NCBI RefSeq assembly: GCF_021390435.2
Contig: NZ_JAJVCN010000001.1
Location: 3,100,001 to 3,164,000 of the forward strand
Source: Kibdelosporangium philippinense
GTDB lineage: Bacteria; Actinomycetota; Actinomycetes; Mycobacteriales; Pseudonocardiaceae
Direction of reading: 5' to 3'
Length of the DNA: 64,000 nt
Shown piece by piece: positions 52,684 through 60,630 of the stretch. The notes below the pieces were generated by a model. That model was not told the DNA's origin. It did not search any database and worked only from the letters and a program-made list of their open reading frames with translations. Made by a program: the position numbers and the translations under genes. Numbering within the stretch: position 1 is the first letter of the stretch; every line of letters starts with the position of its first letter.

Positions 52684-55224
52684 GTGGCGGGAGAAACTAT
52701 CGAAGTCCCGACGGCCGATCCAGCTGAATCTTCTACCGCGGACGGCGTCGAGTGGATGTTCGCCGGCGTGCTGGCCGAGGTCCTGCGGATCGAGCGGGTG
52801 CCGGTGGACAGTCACTTCTTCGACGATCTGGGGGCCGACTCGATGGTGATGGCCCAGTTCTGCGCCCGGGTGAGGAAACAACCAAGCCCGCCATCCGTGT
52901 CCATAAAGGACACATATCAGCACCCCACGATCAGGAGTCTGGCGGCTGCACTCGTCCCTGCCGGCTCGCCGCTGCCGGCGACAACCGAGGTGACGACGCC
53001 GATCGGCACTCGGCAGTATGTCCTCTGTGGAGCACTGCAGTGCCTGCTCCTCCTTGGATATTCCTTTCTCGTCGCACTTGTGCTCGAACTGGGTTTCGAG
53101 TGGATCTCCGCAGGCTCAGGTGAAGTCGACATCTACCTGCGGTCGGTGCTGTTCGGCGGCGCGTTCTTCCTCGGCGTGTCCACCTTGCCGATCCTGGTGA
53201 AGTGGCTGCTCATCGGCCGGTGGAAGCCCCAGCGAATCCGGATTTGGGGCCTGGCCTATGTCCGCTTCTGGGTCGTCAAGACGCTGGTCACATTGAACCC
53301 GTTGGTCTTGTTCGCCGGTTCGCCGCTCTACGTGCTGTATCTGAGGGCTCTGGGTGCGAGAGTCGGACGCGGTGCGGTGGTCTTCTCCCGGCATGTGCCG
53401 GTGTGCGCCGATCTGCTGACTGTCGGCCAGGGCACGGTCGTCCGCAAGGACACGTTCTTCACCTGCTATCGAGCCTCCGGGGGCTGGATTCAGACGGGTG
53501 CGGTGACTCTCGGGCGGGATGCGTTCGTCGGTGAGGCGACCGTGTTCGACATCGAGACGTCGCTGGGTGACGGGGCCCAGCTCGGCCATGCCTCGTCGCT
53601 GCACGCTGGGCAGGCCGTGCCCGAGGGCGAGCGCTGGCACGGTTCGCCGGCGCAGCCGACCGAGGCGGACTACCGGGGCGTCGAACCGGCTGACTGCGGC
53701 ACCGGGAGAAGGGCGGCATACGCTGTCCTGCAACTGGTGAAGGTCCTGGCCTTGCAGCTGCCGCTGGTATACGGCGGCGTGGCCATTCTCTTCGTCGAGG
53801 TCCCGCGCCTGGCCGCACTTCTTGGCAACGAGCCCCTGGCCCTCACGAGCTGGACGTTCTACAGCGACGCCCTGGCCGTCTCGCTCGTGCTCTTCTCCGG
53901 CTCCGCGCTTGTCGGTTTGCTCGTCGTGGTCACGGTCCCGCGCGTACTCAACCTCGCCATCAAGCCGGGCAAGGCCTATCGCCTGTACGGCTTCCACTAC
54001 GCCGCCCACCGGGTGATCGCGCGCCTGACCAACATCCAGTTCTTCACCACTCTCTTCGGTGACAGCTCTTGTATCGCCCACTATCTGGGAGGTCTGGGGT
54101 ATCGCCTGGCTCCCGTGGTGCAGACCGGGTCGAATTTCGGCAACCTGGTGAAGCACGAGAGCCCCTATCAGAGTGCTGTCGGCAGCGGAACGGTGGTTGC
54201 CAGCGGGCTGTCGATCGCCAATGCCGACTTCTCGAGCACGTCGTTCCGGGTGTCGCGAGCCTCGATCGGGGCGCGCAACTTCCTCGGGAACTGGATCGTC
54301 TATCCCTCTGGGGGCAGGACGGGTGAGAACTGCCTGCTGGCGACGAAGGTCTTGGTCCCGATCGACGGACACGTTCGTGAGGGCGTCGGGCTGCTGGGTT
54401 CGCCCAGCTTCGAGATTCCCCGAACAGTCGAACGCGACGCCAAGTTCCACCACCTGGCGAGCGGGGACGAGCTGCCCCGGCGTCTCGCGGCCAAGAACAA
54501 GCACAATGCCGCGAGCATGGGGTGGTTCCTGCTGTCGCGGTGGTTCTATACCTTCCTGGTCGTCTCGATCGCCTTGGGCGCCGCGGACCTCTACCACTCG
54601 CTGGGCGCGTCGGCGATCGCGCTGGCCACCGTCCTCATCTTCCTGTTCGGGATCCTCTACTTCGTACTGGTCGAACGTGCTGCTACGGGATTCCGAGGCG
54701 TGCGACCGACGTACTGCTCGATCTACCAGATCGATTTCTGGCGGACGGAACGCCTCTACAAGTTGTTCGCGCCGATAGGCGCACTCGCCGTTTTCGATGG
54801 CACCCCCTTCAAAGCCGTGATCTGGCGACTGCTGGGTGTCCGGGTCGGCCGGCGGCTCTTCGACGACGGCACCGATTTGGACGAGAAGAACCTCGTGACG
54901 ATCGGCGACGACGTCACCCTCAACGCCGGCTCGCACATCCAGTGCCACTCCCAGGAGGACTACGCCTTCAAGTCCGACCGGATCACGATCGGTTCCGGCT
55001 GCACCATCGGGATCGGCGCGCTGGTCCACTACGGCGTGACGATGGGCGACAACGCGGTGCTGGCGCCCGACTCCTTCCTGATGAAGGGCGAGGAAATGCC
55101 GCCGCACGCGCGATGGGGCGGAAACCCGGCCAAGGAAATGCGGGACAGCGAGGCCGGTTCGCGGGTTCGCGGGGACGACAACCACAGGGACAACGCCGGC
55201 ACCGCTGTGGTCAGCCGGAACTAG
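52684..55224 (+). CDS. Pls/PosA-type membrane protein with carrier domain, no adenylation domain
   Basis: 846 residues. Residues 15-90 are a carrier domain with the phosphopantetheine Ser in DDLGADSMVM (Ser53). Then, as in epsilon-polylysine synthetase, three pairs of membrane helices (about 115-175, 340-420, 615-665) alternate with three left-handed beta-helix soluble domains (about 215-310, 440-580, 700-820; for example RVGRGAVVF, IGDDVTLNAGSHIQ). The adenylation domain that normally precedes the carrier is missing and lies in the next gene. GTG 52684 has AGGGAG 6 bp upstream. The stop codon lies inside an inverted-repeat element. Expected role: elongate and release a peptide at the membrane. 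Confidence 0.9.
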   Translation: MAGETIEVPTADPAESSTADGVEWMFAGVLAEVLRIERVPVDSHFFDDLGADSMVMAQFCARVRKQPSPPSVSIKDTYQHPTIRSLAAALVPAGSPLPATTEVTTPIGTRQYVLCGALQCLLLLGYSFLVALVLELGFEWISAGSGEVDIYLRSVLFGGAFFLGVSTLPILVKWLLIGRWKPQRIRIWGLAYVRFWVVKTLVTLNPLVLFAGSPLYVLYLRALGARVGRGAVVFSRHVPVCADLLTVGQGTVVRKDTFFTCYRASGGWIQTGAVTLGRDAFVGEATVFDIETSLGDGAQLGHASSLHAGQAVPEGERWHGSPAQPTEADYRGVEPADCGTGRRAAYAVLQLVKVLALQLPLVYGGVAILFVEVPRLAALLGNEPLALTSWTFYSDALAVSLVLFSGSALVGLLVVVTVPRVLNLAIKPGKAYRLYGFHYAAHRVIARLTNIQFFTTLFGDSSCIAHYLGGLGYRLAPVVQTGSNFGNLVKHESPYQSAVGSGTVVASGLSIANADFSSTSFRVSRASIGARNFLGNWIVYPSGGRTGENCLLATKVLVPIDGHVREGVGLLGSPSFEIPRTVERDAKFHHLASGDELPRRLAAKNKHNAASMGWFLLSRWFYTFLVVSIALGAADLYHSLGASAIALATVLIFLFGILYFVLVERAATGFRGVRPTYCSIYQIDFWRTERLYKLFAPIGALAVFDGTPFKAVIWRLLGVRVGRRLFDDGTDLDEKNLVTIGDDVTLNAGSHIQCHSQEDYAFKSDRITIGSGCTIGIGALVHYGVTMGDNAVLAPDSFLMKGEEMPPHARWGGNPAKEMRDSEAGSRVRGDDNHRDNAGTAVVSRN

Positions 55225-55290
55225 TGGCGCGTCTCGAAACGTTCGCCGGGCTTCTCGACGGCCCAGCAACGTCCCGAGACACACCACTAG
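55221..55290. repeat. 70-bp inverted-repeat element containing the Pls-like stop codon
   Basis: CTAGTGGCGCGTCTCGAAACG (55221-55241, 21 positions) and the complement of 55270-55290 match except at four positions. Tips CTAG and the GTCTCG core resemble the element at 51152-51279. The TAG stop of the preceding gene (55222-55224) is part of the left end, so insertion may have set the present C-terminus. It can also form a terminator-like hairpin. Confidence 0.75.
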
Positions 55291-55334
55291 GGCAACAGCA
55301 CCCGTGGCAATCCTGGAGCGGAGGAAGGATCCGA

Positions 55335-57869
55335 ATGCGAACGCCAGCGGAAGCAGACCGGGAATTCTGGAGGAACGCGCTCGTCACGGGCGGGTTTACC
55401 GCGATCCCGCGGTGGACTCTCGATCCGGTCGCGGGTGTCGCCGAGCACGAGACACCCATCCCGGACGACCTCGTCGCGACGATGTGCCGGCTGGCGGAGG
55501 AACTGGCGGTGCCGCTCAGCTCGGTACTGCTGGCCGCGCACGCCAAGGTGCTCGCCGAGCTGTCCGGTGAGCACCAGGTGGCGACCGGCTACGTCGCCCA
55601 GCATGGCAGCCCGCCGTTGCCCTGCCGACTGACAACCGAACCCGGCTCGTGGCGGGCGTTACTGCTCCAAACCTATCGCATCGAGTTGGAACTGTTGTCG
55701 CACAAGGACTTCCCGGTCGATGATCTCCGGCGTGAGTTGGGTCTGTCCGAACCGTCATTCGAGACAGTGCTCGATCCGACCGGCGCCAAGGCGGTAACCG
55801 ACGAGCTTGTCGAGCACACTGTGCTGTGGGTGGGAATCTCCTGGCCCGACAGGCATCCGGTATTGCGGCTGCGGTATCGGACCGACCTGCTCGACGCGGG
55901 GAGCGCTGCTCGGATCGCGGGTTATCACCTCGCCGTGCTCGCGCTGATCGCCGCCGATCCGGATGCCGAGCACGGGCGACAGAGCCTGTTGTCCGCGGAG
56001 GAGCTCGACTTCCAGCTGAATGGGCTCGGTGGGCCTTGCCGGGAGTTGCCGGATCACCGGGTGCACGAGTTGTTCGAGCAGCGGGTGGCGGCACACCCGG
56101 ATGCGGTCGCGGCCGTGCATGGGGATCGGCAGTGGACTTACCGGGAGCTCAACGCGCGTGCCAACCGGTTGGGGCGGGCTTTGTTGGCGCGTGGCTTGCG
56201 CCGTGAAGGTGTTGTGGCGGTTGTGATGGAGCGCAACCTGGACTGGATGGCGGCTGTGTTGGCGATTTTCAAGGCTGGTGGCGTGTACCTGCCTGTGGAG
56301 CCGGACTTTCCGGCCGACCGTATCGCGACCGCGCTGTCGCGGGCCGGGTGCGGGCTGGTGCTGAGCGAGCGCGGCAGCACCACCAGGCTTGAGGCGGCCA
56401 TCGACATCCTGTCCCGGGTTCAGACGCCGGGAGTCCGGCTGCTGCATGTCGAGGCTGCCTACGCGGAGGACCACGCGGAGGGGAATCTGGGTGTGGATGT
56501 CGGGCCGGATCAGCTGGCGTACATCCTGTTCACGTCCGGTTCGACGGGGGAGCCCAAGGGTGCGATGTGCGAGCACGCGGGCATGCTGAACCACATCTTC
56601 GCCAAGATCGCCGATCTGGGGGTGCGTGAGGGTGAGGTGATTCCGCAGACCGGGCCGCAGTGTTTCGACATCTCGGTGTGGCAGGTGGTTGCCGCGCTGC
56701 TGGTGGGCGGGCGGACGCTGCTGGTGGATCGGGAGGTGATCCTGGACGTCGAGCGGTTGGTCGACACCATCGTCGACGCCCGGGCGGGCGTGTTGCAGGT
56801 CGTGCCGTCCTATCTGGACGTGATCGTGTCCTATCTGGAGCACCATCCCCGCGAGCTGCCGGACCTGCACACCGTGTCGCCCACGGGCGATTTCCTGAAA
56901 AAGGAGCTCGTGCAGCGCTGGTTCGCCGCCCAGCCCGGGATCCCGCTGGTCAACACCTACGGGCTGACCGAGACCTCGGACGACGCCGTGCACGAGGTGA
57001 TGGACCGGGTGCCGGACTGCGACCGGGTCCCGCTCGGCCGACCCATTCACAACGTGCACGTCTATGTCGTCGACGAGAACCTGTGGCCCGTGCCGTTGGG
57101 TGCGCCTGGTGTGATCGTGTTCTCCGGGGTGTGTGTTGGTCGGGGATATGTCAACGACCCCGCGCGCACCCGTCTGCTCTTCATGGCCGATCCGCATCGT
57201 CCGGGTCAGCGGTTGTGCCGGACCGGGGACTATGGCCGCTGGCGGCCGGACGGCAAGCTGGAGTTCCTCGGCCGCCGGGACAACCAGGTCAAGATCCGGG
57301 GTTTCCGGGTCGAGCTCGGCGAGATAGAGAACGCCCTGCTGCGGGTGCCCGGTGTCCGCGACGCGGCTGCGGTGGTCACCGACGGGACCCAGCGTCTGGT
57401 GGCCTTCTATTCGGGCCCGCAGCCGCTGGACACCGGCGTCGTGGCCGACCAGTTGGGTAAGTTGCTGCCCGGCTACATGGTCCCGTCGGCGTTGATCTGG
57501 CAGGACAGTCTGCCGCTGACCGCCAACGGCAAGATCGCCCGCACGATCCTGACCACACTCGCCGGACAACTCGACACCGACACGGCGTGCCGTCAGGAAC
57601 CGAGCACGCCCGCCGAGCGGCGCCTGGCGGCCGCGTGGGCCACGGTGCTCGGCGTCCCACTGGATCAGATCGGCCGGCGGGACCACTTCTTCGAGCGGGG
57701 TGGCACCTCGCTGTCCGCGGTACAGCTGGTGACCACGTTGGACCGCGAGATGTCGCTGACCGACGTCACCCGTCACCCAGTCCTCGCCGACCTGGCCGCA
57801 CTCCTCGACCGCGGGCCGGAGTCACGTCCCGCGCAACCGGTGGCTTCCTCGTCCGGCGGCAGCGACTGA
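55335..57869 (+). CDS. NRPS protein: partial condensation-like, adenylation and carrier domains
   Basis: 844 residues. The first 230 resemble only the second half of a condensation domain (no HHxxxDG), probably a relic or docking part. The adenylation domain spans 235-745: FTSGSTGEPKGAM (about 398), CFDISVWQ, NTYGLTETSDD, TGDYGRWRPDG, KIRGFRVELGEIE and catalytic Lys in LTANGKIAR (about 732). Carrier Ser in FFERGGTSLSAVQ (about 789). A hand-aligned specificity code, roughly D-I-W-Q-S-T-T-D-D, with two acidic residues, could suit a basic amino acid such as Dap. GGAGGAAGGA precedes ATG 55335. Supplies the activation missing from the Pls-like protein. Confidence 0.9.
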   Translation: MRTPAEADREFWRNALVTGGFTAIPRWTLDPVAGVAEHETPIPDDLVATMCRLAEELAVPLSSVLLAAHAKVLAELSGEHQVATGYVAQHGSPPLPCRLTTEPGSWRALLLQTYRIELELLSHKDFPVDDLRRELGLSEPSFETVLDPTGAKAVTDELVEHTVLWVGISWPDRHPVLRLRYRTDLLDAGSAARIAGYHLAVLALIAADPDAEHGRQSLLSAEELDFQLNGLGGPCRELPDHRVHELFEQRVAAHPDAVAAVHGDRQWTYRELNARANRLGRALLARGLRREGVVAVVMERNLDWMAAVLAIFKAGGVYLPVEPDFPADRIATALSRAGCGLVLSERGSTTRLEAAIDILSRVQTPGVRLLHVEAAYAEDHAEGNLGVDVGPDQLAYILFTSGSTGEPKGAMCEHAGMLNHIFAKIADLGVREGEVIPQTGPQCFDISVWQVVAALLVGGRTLLVDREVILDVERLVDTIVDARAGVLQVVPSYLDVIVSYLEHHPRELPDLHTVSPTGDFLKKELVQRWFAAQPGIPLVNTYGLTETSDDAVHEVMDRVPDCDRVPLGRPIHNVHVYVVDENLWPVPLGAPGVIVFSGVCVGRGYVNDPARTRLLFMADPHRPGQRLCRTGDYGRWRPDGKLEFLGRRDNQVKIRGFRVELGEIENALLRVPGVRDAAAVVTDGTQRLVAFYSGPQPLDTGVVADQLGKLLPGYMVPSALIWQDSLPLTANGKIARTILTTLAGQLDTDTACRQEPSTPAERRLAAAWATVLGVPLDQIGRRDHFFERGGTSLSAVQLVTTLDREMSLTDVTRHPVLADLAALLDRGPESRPAQPVASSSGGSD

Positions 57870-57882
57870 AAGGGACATCCAC

Positions 57883-58887
57883 ATGTCATCCTTCTCCCAG
57901 GCAGCACTGCCTGGCGTGGAACTGCGTCCCGGCAAACCTCCGATACTCCGGGCTGATGCCGCTGGCGACGCGCCAGGTTGGGCGGCCAAGCACCGGTACG
58001 CCCTACGCGCTGTGGTCACCGAGCATCGCTCGGTTCTCGTGCGCGGACTGGGGCTGCGTGACCCGGCTGGGACGGCCGCGGTGTTCCAGCAGCTGGGCAG
58101 CGGGCTGATGACCGACGAAGAGGCATTCGCCGTCCGGCGCAGCTACTCCGCTGGTGTGTACTCGTCGTCGGCGTGGCCTGCGAACCAGCCCATGTGCATG
58201 CACCACGAACACAGCTACCGGCTTGAGTTCCCCGGCCTGATGCTGTTCGCGTGCCTCCGCGCCCCCACACAAGGCGGCGCGACCGGGGTAGCCGACTCAC
58301 AGGCAGTACTCGACGCGCTGCCCGGCGAACTGGTCGAGCGGTTCGAGCGGGACGGCTGGCTACTCACCCGCACCTACAACGACGAGATCGGCGCGTCGCT
58401 CACCGAGGCGTTCGGCACCGCCGACCGCGCCGCCATCGAGAACTACTGCCGGGCCAACGCGATCGAGTACGACTGGCAGCCCGGCGGCGAACTACGCACC
58501 AGACAACGCCGCAGCGCCGTGGTCCGCCACCCAGTCACCCGCCAACGCTGCTGGTTCAACCAGATCGCATTCCTCAACCAGTGGACACTCGACCCCGAGG
58601 TACGCGAATACCTGGTCGAGGTCTACGGCCCGGACGCACTGCCGTTCAACACCCACTTCGGCAACGGCGACCCGATCAGCCAGGACATCGTGCACCTGCT
58701 CAACACCATCTACGAGACCAACACCGCCCGCGAACCATGGCACGCCGGTGACCTGTTGCTCGTCGACAACATCCGCACCGCACACAGCAGAGAACCCTAC
58801 GAAGGACCACGCGAAGTGCTCGTCGCCATGACCGACCCCGTGCGCCTGACCGACTGCTCGCCAACCGTGAAAGTGATCACAGGATGA
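57883..58887 (+). CDS. SyrP-like Fe(II)/2-oxoglutarate dioxygenase
   Basis: 334 residues of the TauD/SyrP group. Iron ligands: His and Glu in MCMHHEHSYRLEFP (about 105-112, HxE form) and distal His in VDNIRTAHSREPYEGPRE (about 306). LRAPTQGGATGVADSQAVL is characteristic of SyrP-type hydroxylases, which beta-hydroxylate carrier-bound amino acids such as Asp in NRPS pathways. RBS AAAGGGA. Thirteen bp after the adenylation-carrier gene, so likely acts on its loaded residue. Its stop overlaps ATG of the sbnB relic. Confidence 0.9.
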   Translation: MSSFSQAALPGVELRPGKPPILRADAAGDAPGWAAKHRYALRAVVTEHRSVLVRGLGLRDPAGTAAVFQQLGSGLMTDEEAFAVRRSYSAGVYSSSAWPANQPMCMHHEHSYRLEFPGLMLFACLRAPTQGGATGVADSQAVLDALPGELVERFERDGWLLTRTYNDEIGASLTEAFGTADRAAIENYCRANAIEYDWQPGGELRTRQRRSAVVRHPVTRQRCWFNQIAFLNQWTLDPEVREYLVEVYGPDALPFNTHFGNGDPISQDIVHLLNTIYETNTAREPWHAGDLLLVDNIRTAHSREPYEGPREVLVAMTDPVRLTDCSPTVKVITG

Positions 58888-59034
58888 CCGCTACCAGTTC
58901 CACCACGTCAGCACCCGCAACCCAGGTCGAACCGTTCACCGCACCACCGTTCGCGGTGATCTCCGGTGCCCAGGTCCAGCACGCGTTACGGGGGACGCGA
59001 CAACTTCTTCCATGAACTGCGCCGACACGGATAA
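58884..59034 (+). pseudogene. Relic of sbnB-like 2,3-diaminopropionate dehydrogenase
   Basis: ATG 58884 overlaps the dioxygenase stop (ATGA) and opens a frame with PPFAVISGAQVQHALRG, an SbnB-like N-terminus (ornithine cyclodeaminase family). It runs out of frame at about 58,995 and ends at TGA. Immediately after, in another frame, DNFFHELRRHG-stop (58999-59034) is a typical SbnB C-terminal tail. About 290 central residues are missing. SbnB oxidises the SbnA product to L-Dap. Next gene is the SbnA-like enzyme 3, the normal partner order. Confidence 0.7.
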
Positions 59035-59067
59035 GCCGCCTGGCACATACACAAGGGGTGGGTAAGG

Positions 59068-60057
59068 ATGCCAGTTATCTCCGTTCCACAGGACTTCAAC
59101 TCCGAGGAGCTCTACGTCGACCTCCGGTCGATCTTCGAGCACTCGCTCTTCCTGAAGTGTGAAGGCTTCAACTTCGCCGGCTCGATCAAGCTGAAGGCCG
59201 CGGCGGAGATGGTCGCGGCCGCCGAACGCGACGGAATCCTGCGACCACAGTCGGTTCTGGTCGAATCCTCCTCCGGAAACCTCGGCGTGGCACTGAGCAT
59301 GATCGCGGCCAGCAAGGGCTACCAGTTCCTGTGCGTGACCGACTCCCGCTGCAACCTCTCCACCAGACGACTGATGGAAGCGTTCGGTAGCCAGGTCCAC
59401 ATCATCACCGAACCGGACGCCAACGGCGGCTTCCTCGGCGCACGCATCGCACACGTCCGCGCGCTCTGCGCCTCCGACAACCGATACGTATGGCTCAACC
59501 AATACGCCAACCCCGGCAACTGGAAGGCGCACTACCACCGGACCGCACCCGCGATCGCGGCCGCGTTCCCGCTACTGGACGTCCTGTTCGTCGGAGCGGG
59601 CACCACAGGAACCCTGATGGGCTGCGCACGCTACTTCCGGGAACGGCACCGGCCGGTACGGATCGTCGCGGTCGACAGCGTCGGCTCGGTCACCTTCGGC
59701 GGCACGCCAGGCCCCCGGATGATTCCCGGCCTGGGCACCAGCGTCCGCCCACCACTACTCGACGAGTCCTATGTGGATGATGTGATGCACGTCGACGAGG
59801 TTGACACCATCCGCGCCTGCCACCGCCTGGCCCGAAAAGGATTCCTCTTCGGCGGATCAACCGGCACAGTCGTCAGCGGCGCCATGGACTGGCTCGCCCA
59901 GCACAACGCACATGAACTCACCGCGGTCGCCATCGCCCCGGACCTCGGCGAGCGCTACCTCGACACCGTTTACCAAACCAACTGGACGCAAGACCTCTAC
60001 GGCGAAGACATACTCGACGACACCGATCGACTGACCGTCGGCTCCCGGTCGATCTGA
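59068..60057 (+). CDS. SbnA-like PLP enzyme 3 (Dap precursor synthase)
   Basis: 329 residues, the closest of the three paralogs to SbnA, which joins O-phosphoserine and glutamate into ACEGA on the way to Dap. PLP lysine in EGFNFAGSIKLKAA (Lys41). Substrate loop ESSSGNLG. Diagnostic stretches: VITEPD-type IITEPDANGGFLGARIAHV, WLNQYANPGNWKAHY, FVGAGTTGTLMG, DLGERYLDTVYQTNW. GGGTAAGG precedes ATG 59068. Sits next to the deleted sbnB. It may still make ACEGA, with another dehydrogenase completing Dap, or be orphaned. Confidence 0.88.
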   Translation: MPVISVPQDFNSEELYVDLRSIFEHSLFLKCEGFNFAGSIKLKAAAEMVAAAERDGILRPQSVLVESSSGNLGVALSMIAASKGYQFLCVTDSRCNLSTRRLMEAFGSQVHIITEPDANGGFLGARIAHVRALCASDNRYVWLNQYANPGNWKAHYHRTAPAIAAAFPLLDVLFVGAGTTGTLMGCARYFRERHRPVRIVAVDSVGSVTFGGTPGPRMIPGLGTSVRPPLLDESYVDDVMHVDEVDTIRACHRLARKGFLFGGSTGTVVSGAMDWLAQHNAHELTAVAIAPDLGERYLDTVYQTNWTQDLYGEDILDDTDRLTVGSRSI

Positions 60058-60138
60058 CCTGCTCCTGTCGGACTGCAGGGCGATGCCGTTGGATGCCCAC
60101 CCGGCAGTCGGCGACGAACGCGCCAGTACGGTGGCCCC

Positions 60139-60573
60139 ATGGGGTCGGTCAAAAAGTTCCAAGTCACCTTCGACTGCAAGGAGCCAGAGCGCGTCGCTCG
60201 ATTCTGGTGTGAGGTGCTGGGCTACGTCCTGCCGCCACCGCCGGAAGGGTTCGCCACCTGGGAGGACTTCAACCGCACGCAGCCGCGGGAGGACCAGGGC
60301 GCGTTCTTCGCTTGCACGGATCCTGACGGGGTGGAACCGCGCCTGTTCTTCCAGCGCGTTCCCGAGGACAAGGTCGTCAAAAACCGCGTACACCTGTGCG
60401 TGCGGGCGGGCACCGGGCTCGTCGGTGAAGAACGCCTGGCCACCCTCGAGGCGGAATGCGCCCGGCTGATCGCCCTCGGCGCGTCGCGCGTGCGGCTGCT
60501 GGAAGCCGACGGCGTGAACGAGTCGTGCATCGTCATGCAGGACATCGAGGGCAACGAGTTCTGCCTGGACTGA
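60139..60573 (+). CDS. VOC-family protein
   Basis: A 144-residue glyoxalase/bleomycin-resistance-like fold: VTFDCKEPERVARFWCEVLG at the start, GAFFACTDPDGVEPRLFFQR, VHLCVRAGTGLVGEERLATL, SCIVMQDIEGNEFCLD at the end. Function unknown; members near biosynthetic genes sometimes bind or modify the product. Separate from the upstream locus by 81 bp. Confidence 0.88.
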   Translation: MGSVKKFQVTFDCKEPERVARFWCEVLGYVLPPPPEGFATWEDFNRTQPREDQGAFFACTDPDGVEPRLFFQRVPEDKVVKNRVHLCVRAGTGLVGEERLATLEAECARLIALGASRVRLLEADGVNESCIVMQDIEGNEFCLD

Positions 60574-60574
60574 T

Positions 60575-60629
60575 CGATCCACGCGATCGCGCGCCTGCCC
60601 CACCGTGCATGGCGCGATCGCGTGGATCG
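60575..60629. terminator. 18-bp perfect inverted repeat
   Basis: CGATCCACGCGATCGCGC (60575-60592) pairs exactly with 60612-60629 across a 19-bp loop. It begins right after the VOC stop and reaches the LuxR start region. Probably a terminator (no U-tract), possibly with a regulatory role. Confidence 0.8.
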
Positions 60630-60630
60630 G

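Noticed and set aside
54522..55334. 271-residue extension before the adenylation protein
   Set aside because: It lies inside the Pls-like gene in a different frame; ATG 55335 has GGAGGAAGGA upstream.
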